DNA of 5,747 bases, from assembly GCA_016781225.1 (NCBI GenBank), contig JADDQT010000139.1:1-5747 (forward strand), read 5' to 3'. The notes below the pieces were generated by a model. It was not told the origin of the DNA, did not search any database, and saw nothing but the letters and a program-made list of their open reading frames with translations. Positions 1 to 5,101 of this stretch are shown piece by piece. Position numbers and translations under genes: made by a program. Source of the DNA: Actinomycetota bacterium. GTDB taxonomy: Bacteria > Actinomycetota > Acidimicrobiia > Acidimicrobiales > GCA-2861595. Position 1 is the first letter of the stretch, and every line of letters begins with the position of its first letter.

Positions 1-135
1 CGTCGACGGCGACGTGGCGTCCCCGGTCCCCGCGCCGCTGCACGCCCCGCCCGTGACCCCGGCCAGGGCCATCACGCCGAGCACGGCACGGCGCAAAGCA
101 CAACCAGTGCCCAGGCCGGAACGGACTCGGCACAT
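1..135 (-). CDS. N-terminus of a probable secreted protein or lipoprotein (partial, runs off left edge)
   Basis: Reading the minus strand from an ATG at 133-135 gives 45 codons with no stop before the window edge. The peptide begins MCRVRSGLGTGCALRR, continues with a hydrophobic stretch (AVLGVMALAGVTGGA, residues 17-31), and then has Cys32 followed by a Ser/Gly/Thr/Pro-rich low-complexity segment. This is the layout of an export signal followed by a linker. Cys32 in GGAC could be a lipidation site, but the -3 position is Gly where Leu, Val or Ile is usual, so the lipobox is weak. The Arg pair at 15-16 precedes the hydrophobic core, although it is not a clear Tat motif. The ATG lies 8 nt after the FKBP stop, which suggests translational coupling; a CGGGG run directly abuts the ATG, which is too close for a normal ribosome-binding site. 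The mature domain is outside the window, so no function can be assigned. Confidence 0.45.
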   Translation of the reverse strand, partial: MCRVRSGLGTGCALRRAVLGVMALAGVTGGACSGAGTGDATSPST

Positions 136-143
136 CCCCGAGG

Positions 144-524
144 TCAAACCCGAACTTTGACCAGGTCGACCACGAAGACCAGCGTCTCGTTGGGCCCGAT
201 CACGCCGCCTGCACCCCGGCTGCCGTAACCGAGCTCGGGCGGGATCGTCAGCCGGCGCCGCCCACCCTCTCTCATCCCCACGACTCCCTGATCCCAGCCG
301 GCGATGACCTGGGCACCACCGAGCCCGAACGAGAAAGTGGAGCCCCGATCCCAGGAGGCATCGAACTGGCGGCCGTTCGACCACGAGACGCCGACGTAGT
401 GAACGTCGACCTGGGAGCCGGTGGTGGCCTCCTCGCCAGTGCCTACTTCAATGTCCTCGACCTGTAGGCCGGACGGCGGTTGTCCGCCGGGGACGGTGAC
501 CTCGGGCTTCTGCAGAGATGCCAT
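144..524 (-). CDS. FKBP-type peptidyl-prolyl cis-trans isomerase
   Basis: This 126-residue protein is a single FKBP domain (about residues 20-126) with a short N-terminal extension. FKBPs catalyse cis-trans isomerisation of peptide bonds preceding proline and assist protein folding. Aligned by eye with human FKBP12, the active-site pocket is well kept: Tyr43 (Tyr26 in FKBP12), Phe54-Asp55 (Phe36-Asp37), Phe64 (Phe46), Val73-Ile74 (Val55-Ile56), Trp77 (Trp59), Tyr100 (Tyr82) and Phe117 (Phe99). The motifs VHYVG, VIAGWDQG and PPELGYGSRG are typical. FKBP12 Glu54 is Gln here. No signal peptide or membrane segment is visible, so the protein is probably cytoplasmic, although a secreted-protein candidate follows 8 nt downstream. 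It lies 28 nt after glgC on the same strand. A TAGCGT box six nt before the ATG and the lack of a Shine-Dalgarno sequence suggest a leaderless transcript of its own. The family call is firm; the client proteins are unknown. Confidence 0.95.
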   Translation of the reverse strand: MASLQKPEVTVPGGQPPSGLQVEDIEVGTGEEATTGSQVDVHYVGVSWSNGRQFDASWDRGSTFSFGLGGAQVIAGWDQGVVGMREGGRRRLTIPPELGYGSRGAGGVIGPNETLVFVVDLVKVRV

Positions 525-559
525 CCGTTGACGCTAACCGCCCGCCCGGTGGTCAACGG
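525..559. repeat. Perfect 8-bp inverted repeat spanning the glgC stop and FKBP promoter
   Basis: CCGTTGAC at 525-532 is repeated as its exact reverse complement GTCAACGG at 552-559, with 19 nt between the arms. The interval contains most of the proposed FKBP -10 box; the right arm overlaps the glgC stop codon (553-555) and the left arm directly precedes the FKBP start. It could be an operator bound by a dimeric regulator or a weak hairpin ending glgC transcription. No T-rich tract follows, and a 19-nt loop is long for an intrinsic terminator. Confidence 0.5.
531..536 (-). promoter_or_regulatory. Probable -10 box (TAGCGT) of a leaderless FKBP transcript
   Basis: On the minus strand TAGCGT matches the actinobacterial TANNNT -10 consensus and is separated from the FKBP ATG by only six nt (CAACGG). 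This places the expected transcription start at or next to the A of ATG. No Shine-Dalgarno sequence precedes the start, which fits leaderless translation. A TTGACC hexamer lies upstream (551-556 on the plus strand), but the spacer is only 14 nt, short for a sigma-70-type -35, so its role is uncertain. Confidence 0.5.
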
Positions 560-1674
560 GCGCCAGTCACCACCGCTATGGGGTTCTCGGAGTCGTCTCC
601 TCCCCGCACCTCTTCGTCGCACGCCACGTCGGCCCCTGCGTCGACGATGGCCTGCTCCACGTGCGCGCCGGCGCGAATCACCGCATGGTCCAGCACCACG
701 GCGTGATCGACCACCGCGCCTTCCTCCACCACCACGCCCGGGCAGAGCACCGAATCGACCACGCGGCCGGCCACCGTGGAAGCCGGCGAGACAAGGGAAT
801 CGTGAACGGTCCCGCTCCGGGTGATGCGAGCCGGCGGTTGATGGCCACCACTGGTACGGATGGGCCAGCGAGGGTCGTGCAGGTCGACCGCGGCGCCTTG
901 GAGCAGGTCCTGGTGGGCCTCCCAGTACGCCTCCGTCGTCCCCAGATCCCGCCAGTAGTGCTCGAAGCGGTGCTCGAAGGCCTTTGCGTGCGAGACCAGC
1001 CGGGGCAGCAGCCCGTGGCCGAAGTCGGATCGCTCCTCGCCCTCCTCGGCCAGCTCTTCGAGGGTCCCGAGCAGGGCCGAGGGCCGGTAGGTGAAGATCT
1101 CCATGGTCACCACGTCGCTCTTGGGTGCCGACGGCTTGTACTCGAAGTCCCGAACCCGGCCGTCGCCGTCAGCGGTGATGACGCCGAATCGACCGGGGTT
1201 CTCCTTCACGGTGGTGGTGGCCATGGTCACGTCGGCACCCGTGGCCAGATGGGTGTCGACGAGATCGCGGTAGTCGAAGGTGTAGACGGCGTCGGCGCTG
1301 AGCACCAGGAGGACGTCGGCATCGAACTCGGTGATCAGGCGGTGGTGACGCCAGAGGGCGTCGGCGTTGCCCTCAGGGAAGCCTTCGCCGTCGCTCCCCA
1401 GAAAGGGGTGGAGGATCAGGAGGCCCCCTGTGGTCCGGTCGAGGTCCCAAGGCCGGCCGTTGGCCAAGTGCCCCTCCAGCGTGTACGGCTCGTACTGCTG
1501 GATGACCCACACGTCCTCCATCCCGCTGTTGGAGCAGTTGCTGAGCGGGAAGTCGACGAGGCGGTAGACACCGCCGAAGGGAAGAGCCGGCTTGGCCCTG
1601 GTGTCAGTTAGTGCGCCCATCCGGCTCCCGGCGCCTCCTGCGAGTACCAGGGCGAGGGTCCGCGTTCGAGTCAT
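553..1674 (-). CDS. glgC: Glucose-1-phosphate adenylyltransferase (ADP-glucose pyrophosphorylase) family protein
   Basis: GlgC makes ADP-glucose and pyrophosphate from ATP and glucose-1-phosphate, the first committed step of bacterial glycogen or alpha-glucan synthesis, in the cytoplasm. The 373-residue product has the nucleotidyltransferase domain first: LAGGAGSRMG (11-20), RAKPALPFGG (26-35), SNCSNSG (45-51), GNADAL (102-107), SADAVY (126-131, with catalytic-type Asp128), EYKP (178-181, Lys180 at the sugar-phosphate-binding position) and YWRDLGTTEAYW (240-251, metal-binding-type Asp243). WPIRT (270-274) and a hexapeptide-repeat beta-helix domain (about 286-370) follow. It is shorter than E. 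coli GlgC (431 residues). Several motifs depart from the E. coli forms: GTADAV is GNADAL, GDH is ADA, EKP is YKP, and the Lys39 activator position is Thr. The start at 1674 is chosen because GGAGGAGG lies 4 nt upstream and the Rossmann motif follows at once; an in-frame extension to 1770 would overlap mscS. A sugar-nucleotide enzyme of slightly different specificity remains possible. Confidence 0.88.
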   Translation of the reverse strand: MTRTRTLALVLAGGAGSRMGALTDTRAKPALPFGGVYRLVDFPLSNCSNSGMEDVWVIQQYEPYTLEGHLANGRPWDLDRTTGGLLILHPFLGSDGEGFPEGNADALWRHHRLITEFDADVLLVLSADAVYTFDYRDLVDTHLATGADVTMATTTVKENPGRFGVITADGDGRVRDFEYKPSAPKSDVVTMEIFTYRPSALLGTLEELAEEGEERSDFGHGLLPRLVSHAKAFEHRFEHYWRDLGTTEAYWEAHQDLLQGAAVDLHDPRWPIRTSGGHQPPARITRSGTVHDSLVSPASTVAGRVVDSVLCPGVVVEEGAVVDHAVVLDHAVIRAGAHVEQAIVDAGADVACDEEVRGGDDSENPIAVVTGAR

Positions 1675-1678
1675 CGAT

Positions 1679-1686
1679 CCTCCTCC
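1679..1686 (-). promoter_or_regulatory. Strong ribosome-binding site deciding the glgC start
   Basis: The minus strand reads GGAGGAGG followed by ATCG and the ATG at 1674. The first GGAGG sits 7 nt from the start codon, ideal Shine-Dalgarno spacing. This supports the internal start over the longer in-frame reading from 1770. Confidence 0.8.
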
Positions 1687-1730
1687 AACGCCCATCCAAG
1701 GTCGTCTGGTATGAAGGATGCAAGCCGCAG

Positions 1731-1738
1731 AAGGGGAG
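1731..1738 (+). promoter_or_regulatory. Ribosome-binding site deciding the mscS start
   Basis: AAGGGGAG is followed by a 6-nt spacer and the ATG at 1745. An upstream in-frame ATG at 1718 has only AAGG directly touching it, so 1745 is the better start. Confidence 0.65.
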
Positions 1739-1744
1739 TGGTCG

Positions 1745-2830
1745 ATGTTCACCGCGCCAGTGATCGCCATGCTGGCTCAAGCGGGTGGGCGCCCGGCCGA
1801 CGAGATCGCCGCCTGCGGGCCCGCCGAGGAAGCCAGCTCGGTGTGCCTGGCCATCTACCGGGCGACCCACAACGAGCTCCTGGCCGGCGTCGCCGACACC
1901 GTCATCGTCAAGCCCGCCAAGATCCTGCTCATCCTCCTGTTGGCCTTCGTGGCCACCCGCCTCATCGGGCGGGTCATCGGGCGCTTCGTGCAGGGGATGA
2001 CCGGCGAGAAGGTGCAGCACCGGCTCGGTTCGTTCCGCCAGCACGCTCCGGTCGCCCTGCTCAAGAGCGACCAGATCGAAAGCGCGCGCGCTGCCCAGCG
2101 GGCCCAGACCATCGGCGCGCTGCTGCGCAGCATCGCCTCTTTCGCCGTGTGGGTGGTGGCGGCGCTGATGGTGATGGGCGAGCTCGGGCTCAACCTCGGG
2201 CCCCTCATCGCCGGCGCCGGCATCGTCGGCGTCGCCTTCGGATTCGGCGCCCAGAACCTTGTCCGCGACTTCATCACGGGGATCTTCATGCTGGTCGAGG
2301 ACCAGTACGGCGTGGGTGACATCATCGACGCCGGACCCGCCAGCGGCACCGTCGAGGCCGTCAGCCTGCGGACAACCCGGTTGCGCGACGACGACGGAAT
2401 CGTCTGGCACATCCCGAACGGGACCATCCAGCGCATCGGGAACAAGTCCCAGAAGTGGTCCCGGGCCCTGCTGGACGTGGACGTGGCCTACGACACCGAC
2501 GTCGACTTCGCCGGCGAGGTCGTCAAGCGCACGCTCGACGACATCGCCAAGAGCGAGGAGTGGAGCGACGTCATCCTGGAGGAACCTGAGGTCCTCGGGG
2601 CGGAGGACCTCGGCCCGGACGGGATCTCCATCCGCTTGGTGGTGAAGACCCTTCCGTCGGCACAGTTCAAGGTGGCCCGGCACGTCAGCGCCAGGATCAA
2701 GGCGGCGTTCGAGGAGGAGGGGATCGAGATCCCCTTCCCGCAGCGCGACGTCTGGGACCGCTCGGGCGATGGGGGTAAAGCGGCGTCCACAGACGGCGTG
2801 GAGAAGGCCGAGAAGAAGGCGGAGGGCTGA
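1745..2830 (+). CDS. Small-conductance mechanosensitive channel, MscS family
   Basis: MscS-type channels open when membrane tension rises and release solutes during hypo-osmotic shock. The 361-residue product has a short, weakly hydrophobic N-terminus and transmembrane segments at about 57-75 (KILLILLLAFVATRLIG) and 126-146. The pore-lining third helix then runs through GPLIAGAGIVGVAFGFGAQ (152-170) and NLVRDFITGIFMLVEDQY (171-188). This Gly/Ala-packed helix followed by the QNLVRDF kink region is the family hallmark. The beta domain carries VGDIID (190-195), GTVEAVSLRTTRLRD (201-215) and IPNG (223-226), and the mixed alpha/beta vestibule domain ends near 333 (IPFPQRDV). A charged tail of about 25 residues, rich in Lys, Glu and Asp, follows. 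The length is close to E. coli MscS (286) plus an N-terminal helix region and the tail. The gene is divergent from glgC and converges on the yihY-like gene 8 bp away. The family is certain; gating properties and ion preference are not visible. Confidence 0.93.
   Translation: MFTAPVIAMLAQAGGRPADEIAACGPAEEASSVCLAIYRATHNELLAGVADTVIVKPAKILLILLLAFVATRLIGRVIGRFVQGMTGEKVQHRLGSFRQHAPVALLKSDQIESARAAQRAQTIGALLRSIASFAVWVVAALMVMGELGLNLGPLIAGAGIVGVAFGFGAQNLVRDFITGIFMLVEDQYGVGDIIDAGPASGTVEAVSLRTTRLRDDDGIVWHIPNGTIQRIGNKSQKWSRALLDVDVAYDTDVDFAGEVVKRTLDDIAKSEEWSDVILEEPEVLGAEDLGPDGISIRLVVKTLPSAQFKVARHVSARIKAAFEEEGIEIPFPQRDVWDRSGDGGKAASTDGVEKAEKKAEG
2588..2611. repeat. Perfect 9-bp hairpin inside the 3' part of mscS
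   Basis: GAGGTCCTC (2588-2596) and GAGGACCTC (2603-2611) are exact reverse complements separated by a 6-nt loop, GGGGCG. The arms encode parts of EVLGAEDL in the channel's cytoplasmic domain. As RNA this is a stable stem-loop on either strand. It may be a by-product of high-GC codon choice for two similar acidic-hydrophobic motifs. It is not followed by a U-tract, so terminator function is not supported. Confidence 0.55.
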
Positions 2831-2838
2831 ACTCCCTA

Positions 2839-3810
2839 CTACTGAGCCTTCATCTTCCTGGTGTCCCGCGGTTCGAGGAAGGGTTCCTTGTCCGGCTCCT
2901 GGCCTGCCTCGATCTGGCGTCCGCGTTCGAGCTCGGCGTTGAATTCGGCGCCGAGTAGCACGGCGACGTTCGAGAGCCATAGCCAGACGAGGAAGATGAT
3001 CAGCCCGCCGAGCGACCCGTAGGTCTTGTTGTAGGAGCCGAAGTTGGCCACGTACACGGCGAAGGCCGCCGAGGCCGCCACCCACAGCAGCACTGCGAGC
3101 AGCCCCCCGGGGCTCACCCATGGGAAGCCCGGCTGCTTCACGTTCGGTGATGCCCAGTAGAGGATGGCGAGCATCACGCTGACGAGGAGGAGCATGACCG
3201 GCCACTTTGCGATCTCCCACACCGTGACCACCGATTCGCCGAGCCCCAGAAGCTTCCCCACCTGTTCGGCCAGGCCGCCGGTGAGGACCACACCGATGGC
3301 GCTGGCCGCCAGCAGCACGACGAGGACGAGGGTGACCCCGATCCGCACAGGGATCTTCGTCCAGAAGGGCCGCCCCTCCTCGACGTCGTAGATCGCGTTC
3401 GACGCACGCATGAAGGCGGCGACGTAGCCGGACGCGGACCACAAGGCCCCGGCGAGCCCGACGACGAAGAGTATGCCGCCCGAGCCCTTGCTCTTCTGCA
3501 GGTTCTCGATGGCACCGATGAAGATCTCCCTGGCTGGTCCCGGCGCCACCTTGCCCAGGTTGTCGATCAAGGGCTGTGTAGCCGAGCGTCCGAGGAGCCC
3601 GAAGATGGAGACCAGTGCCAGAAGGGCCGGAAAGATGGCCAGCACGCTGTAGTAGGTCAGGCCCGCCGCCCGGTCTGCGAGGCTGTCCTCCTTGAACTCG
3701 CGGATGGTCCGCTTCAGCACTGCGGACCACGACTGCTTGTCGAGGTCGGTCGGCTTGTCCGGTGTCTCCTGGCCGTGCTCGTGTGCACCGTCCTGGATCG
3801 GCTCCCTCAC
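2839..3810 (-). CDS. YihY/BrkB (UPF0761) family inner-membrane protein
   Basis: This polytopic membrane protein belongs to the YihY/virulence-factor-BrkB family, whose biochemical role is not settled. From the chosen start it has 323 residues. A polar Asp/Glu/Lys-rich N-terminus (1-40) precedes the signature DRAAGLTYYSVLAIFPALL (46-64). Hydrophobic segments lie at about 53-73, 112-134, 155-180, 203-222, 233-256 and 264-288, giving the usual six. Other family motifs are WSASGY (124-129), YDVEEGRPFW (141-150), YWASPN (218-223) and SYNKTYGSLGG (259-269) followed by GAEFNAELER (287-296). A charged tail ends the protein. The GTG start at 3810 is chosen because GGGGAG lies 7 nt upstream; a GTG at 3852 (337 residues, AGGAG 11 nt upstream) is a real alternative. 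The reading frame stays open to a TTG at 4065, but that stretch does not resemble the family. The stop lies 8 bp from the mscS stop. Confidence 0.9.
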   Translation of the reverse strand: MREPIQDGAHEHGQETPDKPTDLDKQSWSAVLKRTIREFKEDSLADRAAGLTYYSVLAIFPALLALVSIFGLLGRSATQPLIDNLGKVAPGPAREIFIGAIENLQKSKGSGGILFVVGLAGALWSASGYVAAFMRASNAIYDVEEGRPFWTKIPVRIGVTLVLVVLLAASAIGVVLTGGLAEQVGKLLGLGESVVTVWEIAKWPVMLLLVSVMLAILYWASPNVKQPGFPWVSPGGLLAVLLWVAASAAFAVYVANFGSYNKTYGSLGGLIIFLVWLWLSNVAVLLGAEFNAELERGRQIEAGQEPDKEPFLEPRDTRKMKAQ

Positions 3811-3817
3811 GTCGTCA

Positions 3818-3823
3818 CTCCCC
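3818..3823 (-). promoter_or_regulatory. Ribosome-binding site favouring the GTG start of the YihY-family gene
   Basis: The minus strand reads GGGGAG, a 7-nt spacer (TGACGAC) and GTG at 3810. This is better spaced than AGGAG (3864-3868 on the plus strand) ahead of the competing GTG at 3852. Confidence 0.5.
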
Positions 3824-3918
3824 GTCGAAGCGCCCTTCGAGTCCTTCTTCACCCTGGGCCGTGCTCCTAGTGTTGTGGCCCGGCCTACGAGGGGCGAACC
3901 GGGAGGGATCACGCAGAG

Positions 3919-4011
3919 ATGGACGAGGACCGCGCCGGTGCAATCGCCGACCACTTCGGAGAGCACGACCTTCGCCGGCTCCTCGAGGAGCACCTCACCA
4001 CCTCCGGGTAG
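3919..4011 (+). CDS. Possible small ORF (30 residues) upstream of the lipid kinase
   Basis: An ATG at 3919 opens 30 codons ending in TAG at 4009-4011. The peptide starts MDEDRAGAIADHFGEH and continues DLRRLLEEHLTTSG. It is acidic, has alternating charged and hydrophobic residues and could form an amphipathic helix. Most codons end in G or C, as in the surrounding genes. GGGAGGG ends 11 nt before the ATG, a slightly long Shine-Dalgarno spacing. A TAGTGT box (3868-3873) upstream fits TANNNT. The ORF lies in the same direction as the lipid kinase and ends 53 nt before it, so it could be a leader peptide, an independent microprotein or chance. I recognise no family; the short length makes this a low-confidence call. 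Confidence 0.25.
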   Translation: MDEDRAGAIADHFGEHDLRRLLEEHLTTSG

Positions 4012-4064
4012 CTGCACCGCCCGATGACAGCCGACGTCATGCCCCCGGCAGACGCGCTGGCTCA

Positions 4065-4991
4065 ATGACCAGTCCCTTCGGGCGCCTCACCCTCGTGGTC
4101 AACCCCAGGGCGGGGAGGGGGACGGTGGGCAGGAAGCTTCCTGGCATCAAGGAGGCTCTGCGTGGGCGGGGCCTGGAGTACGAGGTGCGTGTCACGGAGG
4201 GGCCCGGGGACGCCTCCCGCCTTGCTCGGGGGGCGGTCGAATCCGGTTCCGGTTTGGTGGTGGCGGTGGGCGGCGACGGCACCGTGCACCAGGTCGTGAA
4301 CGGTCTGCTGCACGACGACGCCGCACTGCATCCCGACACGGTGTTGGGCGTAATCTCCGCCGGTTCCGGCTGCGACTTCATCCGGACCTTCGACCTTCCC
4401 ACCGAAGCGATCGAGGCGGTGGACCGTCTCGCCGGTTCGCAGACACGTCCCCTCGACGTGGGCAAGATCAGCTTCCTCGACCGAGAAGGCCGCCCGGCGG
4501 TGCGGTACTTCGCCAACATCGCCGAGGCCGGGCTGGGGGGTTCCACCGCTCGCCGTGCCGCCGGCCTCCCCGCTTGGCTCGGACCGGCGCGGTACTTCTT
4601 CGCCTTCTGCCTGGTGCTGCCTTCCTACTGTCCGGGATCGGCGTGTGTCGAGGTGGACGACGAACCGGTATTCGAAGGGCGTGCGGTGAACGTGGTACTG
4701 GCGAACTGCCGCTTCTTCGGTGGAGGGATGCACATCTCTCCATCATCCGATCCCGCCGACGGCGTGCTCGACGTGCAGGTGTACACAGGACCGAAGTCCG
4801 ACACCTTCACCACCCTGCCGAAGGTGTACAAGGGTCGTCACCTGCCGCACAGGAACGTCGTGGAGCTGAAGGGCACTGTCGTACACCTCCACGGCGAGCA
4901 GCCTCTCGAGATCGAGGCCGACGGCGAGGTACTGGGAACGACCCCGGCCACCATCGAAGTGCTCCGTCGGCCTCTCACACTCAAGGTCTAA
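4065..4991 (+). CDS. Diacylglycerol kinase-like lipid kinase (YegS/Rv2252/BmrU family)
   Basis: Soluble lipid kinases of this family phosphorylate diacylglycerol or related lipids with ATP at the inner face of the membrane, recycling diacylglycerol to phosphatidic acid. The 308-residue length is typical. The N-terminal nucleotide-binding domain shows VVNPRAGRG (11-19) and the family signature VGGDGTVHQVVNGLL (68-82), with the GGDGT phosphate-binding loop at 69-73. GSGCDFIRTF (100-109) corresponds to the usual G[ST]GNDFAR motif, with Cys in place of Asn. The C-terminal beta-rich domain contains ANIAEAGLGG (150-159), FFGGGMHISP (217-226), DPADGVLDV (229-237) and EIEADGE (282-288). The last holds the Asp/Glu pair that is catalytic in DgkB-like enzymes. 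The ATG at 4065 starts the conserved domain. It has no clear Shine-Dalgarno sequence, so initiation may be leaderless or coupled to upstream translation. The substrate cannot be told from sequence; diacylglycerol is the default guess. Confidence 0.93.
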   Translation: MTSPFGRLTLVVNPRAGRGTVGRKLPGIKEALRGRGLEYEVRVTEGPGDASRLARGAVESGSGLVVAVGGDGTVHQVVNGLLHDDAALHPDTVLGVISAGSGCDFIRTFDLPTEAIEAVDRLAGSQTRPLDVGKISFLDREGRPAVRYFANIAEAGLGGSTARRAAGLPAWLGPARYFFAFCLVLPSYCPGSACVEVDDEPVFEGRAVNVVLANCRFFGGGMHISPSSDPADGVLDVQVYTGPKSDTFTTLPKVYKGRHLPHRNVVELKGTVVHLHGEQPLEIEADGEVLGTTPATIEVLRRPLTLKV

Positions 4992-4992
4992 C

Positions 4993-5020
4993 GCCCTCGC
5001 CTCACCCCAGCAGCGAGGGC
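4993..5020 (+). terminator. Inverted repeat just after the lipid kinase, probable terminator
   Basis: GCCCTCGC (4993-5000) and GCGAGGGC (5013-5020) form a perfect 8-bp GC-rich stem with a 12-nt loop, beginning one nt after the TAA. A second small stem, AGGAG (5021-5025) and CTCCT (5030-5034) with a 4-nt loop, follows directly. No U-tract is present, as is common for actinobacterial terminator-like hairpins. The position between a stop codon and a probable new promoter supports a termination or RNA-stabilising role. Confidence 0.5.
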
Positions 5021-5083
5021 AGGAGGACCCTCCTCAGCCCTGAACTCCGTCCGGCACTGCCCGGGGCTCCAAGGCGTGGGCGT

Positions 5084-5089
5084 TAGGCT
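5084..5089 (+). promoter_or_regulatory. Probable -10 box (TAGGCT) for typA
   Basis: TAGGCT matches the TANNNT -10 consensus and ends 12 nt before the typA ATG at 5102. Transcription would start only a few nt ahead of the start codon, giving a leaderless or near-leaderless mRNA. This fits the absence of a Shine-Dalgarno sequence in GCGCGGTCCCCG. No recognisable -35 hexamer is seen at the expected distance. Confidence 0.4.
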
Positions 5090-5101
5090 GCGCGGTCCCC
5101 G

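Larger units (their letters stand above)
1675..1744. promoter_or_regulatory. Divergent glgC / mscS intergenic region, presumed to hold both promoters
   Basis: Seventy bp separate the two divergent start codons, so promoters for both genes should lie here or just inside the genes. Neither direction shows a convincing consensus. On the plus strand TGGTATGAA (1707-1715) resembles an extended -10, lacking the final T, about 30 nt before the mscS ATG. On the minus strand TTGCAT and TTGGAT are separated by 18 nt, a weak promoter-like pair. CATCC at 1693-1697 and GGATG at 1716-1720 form a short inverted pair. Exact promoter positions cannot be fixed from sequence. Confidence 0.35.
3811..4064. promoter_or_regulatory. 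Divergent intergenic region between the YihY-family gene and the lipid kinase
   Basis: About 250 bp separate the two divergent starts, the largest non-coding gap in the window. It contains alternative upstream GTG and TTG starts for the minus-strand gene, the 30-codon plus-strand ORF at 3919-4011, a plus-strand TAGTGT box (3868-3873) and a short ATGAC/GTCAT inverted pair (4024-4028 and 4036-4040). Promoters for both flanking genes are expected here, but no -35/-10 pair is convincing. No known riboswitch or RNA gene was recognised. Confidence 0.4.

Noticed and set aside
1101..1235. Recurrent CCATGGTCAC segments within glgC
   Set aside because: Two short matches inside coding sequence; they read as ordinary Val-Thr-Met coding on the minus strand, not a repeat family.
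661..1611. A 316-codon plus-strand open frame opposite glgC
   Set aside because: It mirrors the GlgC coding frame on the other strand and shows no recognisable domain or ribosome-binding site.
1675..1770. GlgC extended by 32 residues to an ATG at 1770
   Set aside because: It would overlap mscS, and the internal ATG at 1674 has an excellent GGAGGAGG site and the Rossmann motif right behind it.
1604..3730. A 708-codon minus-strand open frame running across mscS
   Set aside because: It is antisense to the clear MscS channel and out of frame with the YihY-family gene. Its translation is Arg/Gly/Asp-rich low complexity with no motif. Long shadow frames are expected in high-GC DNA.
4024..4040. 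ATGAC / GTCAT inverted pair upstream of the lipid kinase
   Set aside because: Only 5 bp with a 7-nt spacer and no partner elsewhere; expected by chance.
3762..4064. N-terminal extension of the lipid kinase by 101 residues
   Set aside because: The extension is Arg/Pro/Ser-rich shadow sequence, partly opposite the YihY-family N-terminus. The conserved domain begins immediately after the ATG at 4065.
3811..4065. N-terminal extension of the YihY-family protein to a TTG at 4065
   Set aside because: The added residues are unlike the family, have no Shine-Dalgarno sequence and would overlap the lipid-kinase start. GTG starts at 3810 or 3852 have better signals.
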